A stretch of 64,000 nt of DNA, from NCBI RefSeq assembly GCF_011302055.1, contig NZ_CP049871.1:2004501-2068500 (forward strand), given 5' to 3'. The notes beneath the pieces are model-generated. The model was not told the DNA's origin. It searched no databases and was given only the letters and a program-made list of their open reading frames with translations. The translations under genes were made by a program, and so were the position numbers. Of this stretch, positions 41,927-50,098 are shown one piece after another. This DNA is from Sphingomonas sinipercae. Lineage in GTDB: Bacteria; Pseudomonadota; Alphaproteobacteria; Sphingomonadales; Sphingomonadaceae. Within the stretch, counting starts at the first letter, position 1, and each line of letters begins with the position of its first letter.

Positions 41927-44233
41927 CTATTTGCAACCCTGTACTCCAAGGTCGGCAACGAGGTCCGCATCCGCGGGAATTGCGAGGGGGATGCGGCAAG
42001 CCCCGCCCTTCCATTCTAGCCGCACGCTTTGGCTGTTACCGACATCTTCGAAAAAGAATTGCCCGTCGGGTCCGCCTATCGACTCCTTCCCGTCGTCGAG
42101 TTTTGCGATCGCGTCGGACGGGACCGGATTGCCATTCGGCAGGACCGCAGTGATGAGCACTGCCTGTCGCCGAGCGGCATCAAAAACGAGACGCGAGCCA
42201 GTTCGACGGTAAGGTCGGACGGACTGTTCGTACGATCCTGCCGACACGCCGAGCGGCAGATCTCCCTGCTCAATGCGAATCACATTCCTGTCGAACGCGC
42301 GCAGCAGCGGGACGACGGCGGTGCCATCCTTCCCGGTCCGTGCGACCAAGGCGTTGTCGGCATAAACGCGAACACCCTTGAATCCATCAGTTTGAACGAT
42401 CGCAAAGCTATCGGCCAATTCGCGAGCTACCAACGGCCGACCATCAATCATGCCGATTGCTCCGCGAACGCTGCCACGAACCGCGTTCGCGCCGGCTGCG
42501 CGAGCAATGCCAACCTCGAAGGCCTGTCGATCGTTCTGATAGAAACCCCGAGCTTCAAGCCGTTCGACCGCGCCACGCGCTGCGCGGACTTGATATCCGT
42601 AACCCGTCCCTGGGGGTAGATCCTGCTGCAGCGAGGCGACCTGATAGGACCGGCCCTCTTCATAGCGATAAGCGATACTGCTATTTCGCCGGCCTAATGG
42701 GGTCGAAAGGTTGAAACCGAGCAGGGGCGATTTTCCTTTCCCTGCATAGAGGGCCGTCATGGAGAGACTGCTCCCGCCGATGAAAGGCAGAGTAGCGGTC
42801 ATTCCCGCGAAGTGCTGGCGCGGACGATCGGTCCAGTGACGGATGAGAACATTGCCGCCGAGGCGCATTCTCCCGACAGGTGCGCTGACAATCGCCCGGA
42901 TCGATGTCGACGGGTAAGCAGCAGCGCCGTAGTCGGCGACGGACTTATAGCGCGACGAAGCGAACTGCGCGTCCACGGAGAAGGTCAACGCGCGCTGTTG
43001 GCGTTCAAGATTGAAACCGATCAAGTGCCCGATCCCTTTGGGCCCGCGGCTCGCGCCCCCGACCCCGCCCACGATCAGTGATTTTCCGAGCAGATAGGAC
43101 ATACCCATCGACGCCAGCTGGGCATGCGGTGACGCTTCAGCGTGCGCCTCCGCAGTCAATCGCGACGATACGCCGCGGCGGTGCGTCGCGGAAAACACCG
43201 GGCTGGCATAATCCGCGCTTCGAAGGGCGAAGCTTTTCCGAAGAAATCCGACTTCATAAGAAAAGTCCTGCAAGCCCTTCCGCAGCAATTCCGTGGATGC
43301 GTAATAATCCACGGTGACCTCTGACTGGCGGCCCAGGGCATCGCGGACGACGAGCGATATGCGGCCATCGCCCGAGACCACGGGAATATTCGTGACTTCA
43401 AACGGGCCTGCCGGAACTGCGTGGGATCCGGCCAGCACGTCGTTGACATAGACGTCAGCAACCGAGGGGACGGCCGCGCTGCCGTTCAGACTTGAAACCG
43501 GAAAGGTGATGAGTCCTGGGCGAATAGAAAAGTCGCTGCCCCATTGCAGGCCGGCCAGGCGAAATGGGCGAGCAGCGGCGCTGCCTCGGCTGATTGCATC
43601 GCCAATCCGGAAGAAATGCAGGTTGTCCGGATTTTCGCGTGTCCAGTTCGTTTCCAGGCGAACCGGCCGAAGCCTTCGCCCCTCGTAGTTGATCGCAAAG
43701 CGGCCCGAACCGTATCCGAGACTGGAGAACAGTCCGGCTTCGAACAGCGCACCGCCCTGCATGTCGCCAGAATTGCGTTCCCCGAACAGATCGTAGTTCA
43801 AGAATGCCCCCGTACCCGGCGGAGTCATGGGCGGAAGGTCAAGCAGCGACAGATCGAGACTCGACGGGATGAACGCGGACGGCGGCGCCTTCACTTCAAG
43901 GCGCTGTTGCGTTTCAAGAATGACGTATTTTACCAACGGCAGGTCGTCCAGCGCGACGATCCGTTCGTCATCGACAACGACCGAATCGACGCCTTGGAGA
44001 TTGAGCCGCCACGCGGTTGCATCAGCCACGCGTATGTACAACTTACCGGCGCCATCCGCGAACACGACGACGCTTTCCGCGACGGGCTGGTCGTTGACCG
44101 CTGCGCTGACGATCGACTGCGTGAACTCTGTCGCAACAACGGCCCCGGACACCTGGCCGGGCAATGCGACGCAGGCGACGATCGCCGCGGCGTGACTAGT
44201 TAGGCTGAAGCGGAACCTGCACGGACTGCTCAC
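41927..44233 (-). CDS. fimbrial outer-membrane usher, Csu/archaic type
   Basis: A usher of about 768 residues that exports and assembles fimbrial subunits across the outer membrane. The start is unsure: GTG at 44233 follows AGGGGGCAAGG and overlaps the chaperone end by 38 bases; a TTG lies 15 bases further up. A signal peptide (HAAAIVACVALPGQVSGAVV) precedes an N-terminal domain, a long beta barrel (repeated strands such as GRFAINYEGRRLRPVR) with a plug region near VVRDALGRQSEVTVDYY, and a C-terminal part with SAGSYEQSVRPYRRTGSRLV and Cys in KGGACRIPL. The protein is a little shorter than CsuD. Confidence 0.87.
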   Translation of the reverse strand: MSSPCRFRFSLTSHAAAIVACVALPGQVSGAVVATEFTQSIVSAAVNDQPVAESVVVFADGAGKLYIRVADATAWRLNLQGVDSVVVDDERIVALDDLPLVKYVILETQQRLEVKAPPSAFIPSSLDLSLLDLPPMTPPGTGAFLNYDLFGERNSGDMQGGALFEAGLFSSLGYGSGRFAINYEGRRLRPVRLETNWTRENPDNLHFFRIGDAISRGSAAARPFRLAGLQWGSDFSIRPGLITFPVSSLNGSAAVPSVADVYVNDVLAGSHAVPAGPFEVTNIPVVSGDGRISLVVRDALGRQSEVTVDYYASTELLRKGLQDFSYEVGFLRKSFALRSADYASPVFSATHRRGVSSRLTAEAHAEASPHAQLASMGMSYLLGKSLIVGGVGGASRGPKGIGHLIGFNLERQQRALTFSVDAQFASSRYKSVADYGAAAYPSTSIRAIVSAPVGRMRLGGNVLIRHWTDRPRQHFAGMTATLPFIGGSSLSMTALYAGKGKSPLLGFNLSTPLGRRNSSIAYRYEEGRSYQVASLQQDLPPGTGYGYQVRAARGAVERLEARGFYQNDRQAFEVGIARAAGANAVRGSVRGAIGMIDGRPLVARELADSFAIVQTDGFKGVRVYADNALVARTGKDGTAVVPLLRAFDRNVIRIEQGDLPLGVSAGSYEQSVRPYRRTGSRLVFDAARRQAVLITAVLPNGNPVPSDAIAKLDDGKESIGGPDGQFFFEDVGNSQSVRLEWKGGACRIPLAIPADADLVADLGVQGCK

Positions 44234-44927
44234 CCTTGCCCCCTGCAAACCTGACTGTCAGCAGCTCGCCACTTCTGGCTCGCGGCGCCGAACCGATTTT
44301 CCAAGACTTCATGCCCCCGGCCAGAATTGTGCCCGGGCGCCCCTGATGCTTTCCGGTCCCCCCCGACGCGAATCCCCATTGCAACGAAGTGATTTGAAAC
44401 CGCGACCCTCCCGCGTTGCTCGCGCTCAGCGTCACGAGACCGTCCGCTGAGCGAGTGGCCTTCCAGGCGAGGACTGGCTGAGCGGGATTCGCGGTCAGGA
44501 TGAAGCACGGAACATCAAAGCGCAGGAGCATAGTGACCGTCCCACTCACGCTTTTCTGTGAAGGCACTTCCTCGATGATAATGCGATAGGCCTTTTCGGA
44601 TGCCCGGTCGCGCGCTTTCGGACCAAGTCGGATGACCTGGGAGCCGCCGGCGGCGATGCGCGCCAGCGGGGGCGACAAGACGATGTCCCGCGTATCCTCG
44701 TAAACATCGGCCCCGGCGGCCTGGCGCCAGGCGAGGACCTTCGTTCGAATAACGACGGGTTCAGTTCCAACATTGTCGACGGTGATCAACGCGGCCGCCT
44801 TATCGGGCTTCACTTCGACGAGGACCGGATTGATCTGGAAAGTGGATGCCGCTGCAGGCTGCACGCCGAACACGCCAAGCGCGAGCGCGAGGCCGTTCAG
44901 ACAGGCGAAGCGAAATTTACGGGGCAT
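44196..44927 (-). CDS. periplasmic fimbrial chaperone (PapD-like)
   Basis: A 243-residue chaperone from ATG at 44927 with a signal peptide (MPRKFRFACLNGLALALGVF to PAAAS). The two Ig-like domains are visible: N-terminal strands FQINPVLVEVKPDKAAALIT and NVGTEPVVIRTKVLAW, the cleft residues near RIAAGGSQVIRLGPK (RxxxG...R), AYRIIIEEVP, and a C-terminal domain ending SVQVPLQPN. It caps fimbrial subunits by donor-strand complementation and passes them to the usher, whose gene overlaps its end. Confidence 0.88.
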   Translation of the reverse strand: MPRKFRFACLNGLALALGVFGVQPAAASTFQINPVLVEVKPDKAAALITVDNVGTEPVVIRTKVLAWRQAAGADVYEDTRDIVLSPPLARIAAGGSQVIRLGPKARDRASEKAYRIIIEEVPSQKSVSGTVTMLLRFDVPCFILTANPAQPVLAWKATRSADGLVTLSASNAGGSRFQITSLQWGFASGGTGKHQGRPGTILAGGMKSWKIGSAPRARSGELLTVRFAGGKGEQSVQVPLQPN

Positions 44928-44990
44928 TGGCCGATCCGCACTTACCGCGGCGGAGCATTTGGAGCCCCGCCGCGGAAGCACGAAGTTCAA

Positions 44991-45518
44991 TCAGTAGAGG
45001 AGCGTCAGGACGACCGTGTCCGCATAGTCGCCAGCGGGAACGGCGGTCTGACCGGCCGGGATCTTCGCATAAACGGTTTTCGCCTGCGCCGACCCGGTTC
45101 CCACGCCGCTGAAAGTGTAAATCGTGTTGGGGCCATTGAAATCGGCAAGCCAGACGTTGGTGCGGGCACTGTCCAGATAGAGATTGTACTTCAACATGTC
45201 GCTCGTCGTGGTCGACGTCATGCGACGATCCGTGTCGAGCGCGTCGACACCTTCGCCTTCACTGGCCATCACTTCCCAAGCCGTGCCGTTCGTGCAGACG
45301 ACGCTCATGCCGCCGGTCGCGGGGATCGAGGAGTTCAGGGTAACGTCGATGGTGCCGAAAGCCACCGGCGTGGCGCTTACACGGCACGTCGGCGTCACCG
45401 TGGCCGAAATCTCCAGGTTAGTCGAAGTCGTCGATTGCGCCGACGCAGTTTGCGACCCGAACGCGAGGCCTGCAGTACAGATAGCAACGAACCCGTGCCG
45501 AATTTTCTTGCTGATCAT
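44991..45518 (-). CDS. major fimbrial subunit, spore coat U domain
   Basis: A 175-residue secreted protein with signal peptide MISKKIRHGFVAICTAGLAF ending near TASAQ. SCPU features: EISATVTPTCRVSATPVAFG, SVVCTNGTAWEV, a central DMLKYNLYLDSARTNVWL and the end PAGDYADTVVLTLLY, the self-complementing donor strand. It is first in the cluster and the likeliest main pilin. The sequence is AT-richer than core genes and Thr-rich. There is a long upstream region with a CtrA-like site. Confidence 0.88.
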   Translation of the reverse strand: MISKKIRHGFVAICTAGLAFGSQTASAQSTTSTNLEISATVTPTCRVSATPVAFGTIDVTLNSSIPATGGMSVVCTNGTAWEVMASEGEGVDALDTDRRMTSTTTSDMLKYNLYLDSARTNVWLADFNGPNTIYTFSGVGTGSAQAKTVYAKIPAGQTAVPAGDYADTVVLTLLY

Positions 45519-45869
45519 CTTAATATCCCCATCAATGTTCTTCGCAAATCAAACTCGACACGCCTCACGAACAAGCACGGAGGTCTGTCCGCGCCTGTCA
45601 AACTCATCTGACGACGAAGTGCGACGGCCCCGGCATCACTGCCGAGGAAGCCTTTTGCGTAAATGTGAGAACCCCCCACGGATTCAATTGCCACCATTTT
45701 GGCGGCAGAGGTCAACTATTTGTTAACCCTAGAAAGATCAACTAAAAAACAGGTGACTGTCCGATTTTTCGACGAACGGTGGTGCGTTTCGGTAGCGTCT
45801 TAATGTTTGGTGACGCCAGATGCGTCGCCATGCGCCTCGCCCGCCGCCTGTCGAATAGCCGCAACCCGC
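45519..45869 (-). promoter_or_regulatory. upstream region of the fimbrial cluster
   Basis: This 351-base gap holds no gene I can support. It is AT-rich around 45715-45760 (AACTATTTGTTAACCC, ATCAACTAAAAAACAGG), the expected place for the pilin promoter. TCAA-N7-TTAA at 45712-45726 reads TTAA-N7-TTGA on the minus strand, one base off the CtrA consensus TTAA-N7-TTAA, 190-210 bases before the pilin start. The rest (45780-45869) abuts the nrdA end and shows nothing clear. Confidence 0.4.
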
Positions 45870-47744
45870 TTATTGGCAGGCCAGGCACTCATCATAGTCG
45901 GTGGTCGAGGCGAGCTGGATTTCCTTGAGGTTGGGGGTGTTGTCGGCCTCCACCCCGCCGGCGAAACCGGCGCGCTGCACCGACTTCGAGCGCAGGTAAT
46001 AGAGCGACTTGATGCCCAGTTCCCAGGCGCGAAAGTGGAGCATCAGCAGGTCCCACTTGTCGACGTCGGCCGGGATGAACAGGTTCAACGACTGCGCCTG
46101 GTCGATGAACGGCGTGCGGTCGGCGGCAAGCTCGATCAGCCAGCGCTGGTCGATTTCGAAGCTGGTCTTGAACGTGTCCTTTTCGTCCTGGGTCAGGAAG
46201 TCGAGGTGCTGCACGCTGCCGCCATTTTCGAGGATCGAGTTCCAGACGTTGGTCGAATCCTTCGACTTTTCCTGCAGCAGCCGCTCCAGGTACGGGTTCT
46301 TGATCGAGAAGCTGCCCGACAGCGTCTTGTGCGTGTAGACGTTGGCCGGGATCGGCTCGATGCAGGCGCTGGTGCCGCCGCAGATGATCGAGATCGACGC
46401 GGTCGGAGCGATCGCCATTTTGCAGGAAAAGCGCTCCATCACGCCCATGTCGGCGGCGTCGGGGCACGGCCCGCGCTCGACCGCGAGCTGCATCGAGGCT
46501 TCGTCGACCTGCGCCTTGATGTGCTTGAACATCTTGAGGTTCCAGCTTTTCGCCATCGCCCCTTCGAACGCCAGGTTCCGCTTTTGCAGGAAGCTGTGGA
46601 AGCCCATCACGCCAAGGCCGACCGACCGTTCGCGCTCGGCGCTGTACTTGGCGCGCGCCATTTCGTCCGGCGCGCGGGCGATATAATCGGTGAGCACGTT
46701 GTCGAGGAAGCGCATCACGTCCTCGATGAACTGCTTGTCGCCGTTCCATTCGTCCCAGGTTTCGAGGTTGAGCGAGGACAGGCAGCAGACCGCGGTGCGG
46801 TCGGCGCCGAGATGGTCCTTGCCCGTCGGAAGCGTGATTTCCGAGCATAGGTTGGAGGTCGAAACCTTGAGGCCGAGGTCGCGGTGATGCTTGGGCATCG
46901 ACCGGTTCACTTGGTCGATGAAGATGATGTACGGCTCGCCGGTCGCAAGGCGGGTTTCGACCAGCTTCTGGAACAGGGCGCGGGCGTCGACCTTGCCGCG
47001 CTCCGATTGGTCCTTGGGGCTGCGCAGGATGAACTCGTCGCCGCTGCGCACCGCTTCCATGAACTCGTCGGTGACGAGCACGCCATGGTGCAGGTTGAGC
47101 GCCTTGCGGTTGAAGTCGCCGCTGGGCTTACGGATTTCGAGGAATTCCTCGATCTCCGGATGGTTGATGTCGAGGTAGCAGGCAGCCGACCCGCGGCGCA
47201 GCGAGCCCTGCGAAATCGCCAGCGTCAGCGAGTCCATGACCCGGACGAACGGGATGATGCCGCTGGTCTTGCCGTTGAGGCCGACCGGCTCACCAATGCC
47301 GCGAACGCTGCCCCAATAGGTGCCGATGCCGCCGCCCTTGGACGCCAGCCAGACATTCTCGTTCCAGGTGCCCACGATGCCTTCGAGGCTGTCGGAAACG
47401 CTGTTGAGGTAGCAGCTGATCGGCAGGCCGCGACCGGTGCCGCCATTGGACAGGACCGGCGTCGCCGGCATGAACCACAGGCGCGAGATATAGTCATAGA
47501 CGCGCTGCGCGTGATCCTGGTCGTCGGCGTAAGCGGAAGCGACCCGGGCGAACAGGTCCTGGTAATTCTCGCCGGGCAGCAAATAGCGGTCGCGCAGCGT
47601 GTCCTTGCCGAATTCGGTCAGCAGCGCATCGCGCGACTCGTCGGTCTTCACGTCGAAAGCGCGGGTGTCGACAGTCTTGCTGTCACGGACGGTCGTGGTG
47701 ACGACGTCGTCGCTGCTGACTTCGGTGCCGGTTGAAAAATCCAT
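45870..47744 (-). CDS. nrdA: class I ribonucleotide reductase, alpha subunit
   Basis: A 624-residue catalytic subunit from ATG at 47744 (the frame continues to 47855 without coding character). Active-site residues: Cys in GLPISCYLNS, the thiyl-radical Cys in SNLCSEITLP, the second redox Cys in TAVCCLSSLNL, and the swinging C-terminal pair CLACQ. The N-terminus has about 70 residues before the catalytic domain and no ATP-cone-like sequence (expected length about 90 residues), so the overall-activity allosteric site seems to be missing. It makes a complete enzyme with nrdB 6.4 kb downstream. Confidence 0.95.
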   Translation of the reverse strand: MDFSTGTEVSSDDVVTTTVRDSKTVDTRAFDVKTDESRDALLTEFGKDTLRDRYLLPGENYQDLFARVASAYADDQDHAQRVYDYISRLWFMPATPVLSNGGTGRGLPISCYLNSVSDSLEGIVGTWNENVWLASKGGGIGTYWGSVRGIGEPVGLNGKTSGIIPFVRVMDSLTLAISQGSLRRGSAACYLDINHPEIEEFLEIRKPSGDFNRKALNLHHGVLVTDEFMEAVRSGDEFILRSPKDQSERGKVDARALFQKLVETRLATGEPYIIFIDQVNRSMPKHHRDLGLKVSTSNLCSEITLPTGKDHLGADRTAVCCLSSLNLETWDEWNGDKQFIEDVMRFLDNVLTDYIARAPDEMARAKYSAERERSVGLGVMGFHSFLQKRNLAFEGAMAKSWNLKMFKHIKAQVDEASMQLAVERGPCPDAADMGVMERFSCKMAIAPTASISIICGGTSACIEPIPANVYTHKTLSGSFSIKNPYLERLLQEKSKDSTNVWNSILENGGSVQHLDFLTQDEKDTFKTSFEIDQRWLIELAADRTPFIDQAQSLNLFIPADVDKWDLLMLHFRAWELGIKSLYYLRSKSVQRAGFAGGVEADNTPNLKEIQLASTTDYDECLACQ

Positions 47745-48070
47745 CGCGCTTCCCCGCTCGCTTGCCGATCCGCCCAAAGTATCCGGGCCGGACCTGTGTT
47801 CCTGACTTGTTCGACTCGGAGTCACCCGAGCCTGATACGCCCTTTTGCTGCCCAATGCCCGTATCCGAGAGTCCGGGCGGCTGTGGAAAACGGGGACGAA
47901 GCAGGTCCGTCACCGGAATAGCAGATTCCGGCGCCAAACACCATGTATTGCGTGCGTCCCCCGACGTCCTACCAGCTATTGTGCCTCAACTGTCGAACAA
48001 CGCAAGCGGGTAAATGTGGGGTGAAGCATTTTTCCTGTGGATTTGGCGGACCGCCAGGCGACGGCTCGTC
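47745..48070 (-). promoter_or_regulatory. nrdA promoter region with putative NrdR boxes
   Basis: The 326-base gap before nrdA holds no gene. Two NrdR-like palindromes are visible: 47938-47953 (ACACCATGTATTGCGT, 13 of 16 to acaCwatAtaTwGtgt) and 47969-47984 (10 of 16), with starts exactly 31 bases apart. Between boxes and start there is a perfect hairpin CCGGAAT-AGCAG-ATTCCGG (47913-47931) and TTTTCCACAG on the minus strand (47881-47890); a further ATCCACAGG (minus) lies at 48034-48042. NrdR represses nrd genes when dATP/ATP is high. Confidence 0.55.
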
Positions 48071-48676
48071 TCAGCTCGATCGTTTCGCGAAGGCCGCGTG
48101 GACGAGGTATTCGGGACCGTCGCCTTCAAGCGCTTCATAGCGGGCAAAAAGTTCGCCAAGCTCCTGCCCAAGCGCTCGAACCGTCGCGGTATCGAGTCGC
48201 AGGACTGCCCAGAGCTCGCCGGCGGATGGCGGTTGGTTAGCCTTTCTCGGGACCAGCTGAATCTCTGGCGCCCCGTCGGCGGTGGCGCTGACCCGCACGC
48301 CGGCAAGATCGGACTTGTAGAAGTTGTGCTCCAGCAAGGAACGAAGCTCGCTCGCCAGGTCGCTCGTGAACAGCTGCTCCATCGCCCCGGACGGAAGGAA
48401 GAAACTGGCGGCCGTGGTGCGGTAATATTTGACCGGCTTGCCCTGCCGCCGGTCCTCCCGAGCGACGTAAAGCAGGCCACGTTCGAGCAGGCGCTGGACA
48501 TGGTAGAAGACGTAGCCGACCGGCCGTTCCAACGTGGCTGCGACCGCGGTGACGGACCTGGGCTCCGGCGCGAAGGCGAGAAGGATTCGCCGCTTCGCCT
48601 CGTCCGCGAACAGGCGCGCGAGCGCCGGATCGCTAACTACGCGCTCTGAACTTTGATCTTGGGCTGTTTTTCGCAA
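48071..48676 (-). CDS. ArsR-type winged-helix transcriptional regulator
   Basis: A 201-residue regulator. The start is a TTG at 48676 with AGGAGG 7 bases upstream; the open frame to 48694 begins at a TTG without such a site. The winged helix lies at about residues 15-90: DEAKRRILLAFAPEPRSVTA, ATLERPVGYVFYHVQRLLER (recognition helix) and GLLYVAREDRRQGKPVKYYR (wing). The C-terminal 110 residues are helical and of unknown ligand. It is divergent from the serine hydrolase gene with only about 46 bases between starts, so it may regulate that gene and itself. Confidence 0.82.
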   Translation of the reverse strand: MRKTAQDQSSERVVSDPALARLFADEAKRRILLAFAPEPRSVTAVAATLERPVGYVFYHVQRLLERGLLYVAREDRRQGKPVKYYRTTAASFFLPSGAMEQLFTSDLASELRSLLEHNFYKSDLAGVRVSATADGAPEIQLVPRKANQPPSAGELWAVLRLDTATVRALGQELGELFARYEALEGDGPEYLVHAAFAKRSS

Positions 48677-48722
48677 TTCGCCACCTCCTACCAAGCGCCG
48701 GCAAACTTGGAAGGGGTGGAAT

Positions 48723-50075
48723 TTGAAAACGCCAGATTCGATGAGGATGACGAAGACCAGGCTGCGCGGTTCGCTGGGACTGCTCGCAGCCGTATCGATG
48801 CTTGCCGGTGCCGCCGCGCAAGCGGCCCAGCCGGAGAGAATGGCAGTGGCTCAAGGACCTCAGGCGACCGGCAAGGCGATCATCGATTGCGCTGCCACAT
48901 TTGCGGAGGCCGACGAATTTTTGGGCGTTGTGATGGTCCAGTCAGGCGGCCGGACGATCGCGTCCGCCGCATATGGCATGGCCGATCCGAGCCGGGGCGT
49001 GAGGAACAGGCTCGAGACGCCGTTCAACATCGCATCGGCCGGCAAGATCTTTACGTCGACCGCTATCGGCCAGTTGATCGACCGCGGCAAAGTTCGCCTC
49101 GACGACAAGGCGCGGACCTATTTGCCGGAGTTGCCTGCGGCATTCGCAACGATCACGGTTGGCCAGCTGCTCGACCATAGTTCCGGCCTGCCCGAGGCCG
49201 TCAAGGACAATCCCGGCGATCTTGCGCGCGCAACGACCGCCCGCGAACTTGTCCCGACAATCGCCGCGCACAAGCCATTGTTCGAGCCGGGGACCCAGCA
49301 CCGTTATTCGAACACGGGCCCGATCCTCTCGGCGGCAATCGTCGAAGCGGTCACCGGCATGAGCTTTAGCGATTATGTCCAAAGGCATGTTTTCGGGCCG
49401 GCGGGGATGAAAGCAAGCACGGTGCGCACCAGGCCCGCCGACGCCGCCCAGATGTTGACTCGATCACTGGTCCTGACGGGCGAAATGCACATCGTGTCGA
49501 GCGAAAAGAGTCCGCGGCGGGTGTCGACATTCACCTCCGGCGGCGGGCCTTACGGCGGTGGTTACAGCAACGCTCCCGACTTGCTTCGCTTTGCCCGCAC
49601 GCTCACGTCCGGCAAACTCCTCTCGGCGCGGACGAGGGCCGAACTTTGGGGCCATTCCGCGCGCGTGCCGGGGGCAGGCCCGGGAGACTATGCGTACGGC
49701 TTCCAGACGAGCAGGAATGGCGACAGGATGAGCGTCGGTCATAGCGGGCTGATGGGCGGCGCCAATGCCGAGGTGCATTGGGCGTCTGACGGTGCCTGGT
49801 CCTTCGTGATCCTGTCGAATTACGACCCGATGTCCGCGACCATTATCGGCAATGCGGCGCGCCTTGCGCTTCTGGGACTGGAAAATCCGAAAAACGCCTG
49901 CGCCGCAGCAAAGGGCGGACGCGGCATGCCGCAGCCGACGATAGTTGGTCCAGGCCCTGGGCCTGGCGGCCCTGCACCCGGCGCCATCGTCGGACCCGCG
50001 CCCGGCCCGCTGATGGGGCCGGGAGGCGGGCCGGTCGAAGCGCCGAGTTCCAGTGAGGGCGTAGAGCGCGGCTAG
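48723..50075 (+). CDS. class C beta-lactamase-family serine hydrolase, secreted
   Basis: A 450-residue protein from TTG at 48723 (AAGGGGTGG upstream); an ATG at 48741 lacks a site. It has a signal peptide with a long n-region, then the AmpC-like serine motifs: S-x-x-K in NIASAGKIFTSTAIG (about residue 105), Y-x-N in HRYSNTGPILSAAIVE and H-x-G in VGHSGLMGGAN. Members include D-aminopeptidases, esterases and true lactamases. The last 50 residues form a Gly/Pro-rich tail (VGPGPGPGGPAPGAIVGPAP) that is unusual for the family. The ArsR-like gene is divergently adjacent. Confidence 0.85.
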   Translation: MKTPDSMRMTKTRLRGSLGLLAAVSMLAGAAAQAAQPERMAVAQGPQATGKAIIDCAATFAEADEFLGVVMVQSGGRTIASAAYGMADPSRGVRNRLETPFNIASAGKIFTSTAIGQLIDRGKVRLDDKARTYLPELPAAFATITVGQLLDHSSGLPEAVKDNPGDLARATTARELVPTIAAHKPLFEPGTQHRYSNTGPILSAAIVEAVTGMSFSDYVQRHVFGPAGMKASTVRTRPADAAQMLTRSLVLTGEMHIVSSEKSPRRVSTFTSGGGPYGGGYSNAPDLLRFARTLTSGKLLSARTRAELWGHSARVPGAGPGDYAYGFQTSRNGDRMSVGHSGLMGGANAEVHWASDGAWSFVILSNYDPMSATIIGNAARLALLGLENPKNACAAAKGGRGMPQPTIVGPGPGPGGPAPGAIVGPAPGPLMGPGGGPVEAPSSSEGVERG

Positions 50076-50098
50076 CGCGGCCGAGTAGGGATGCGCGG

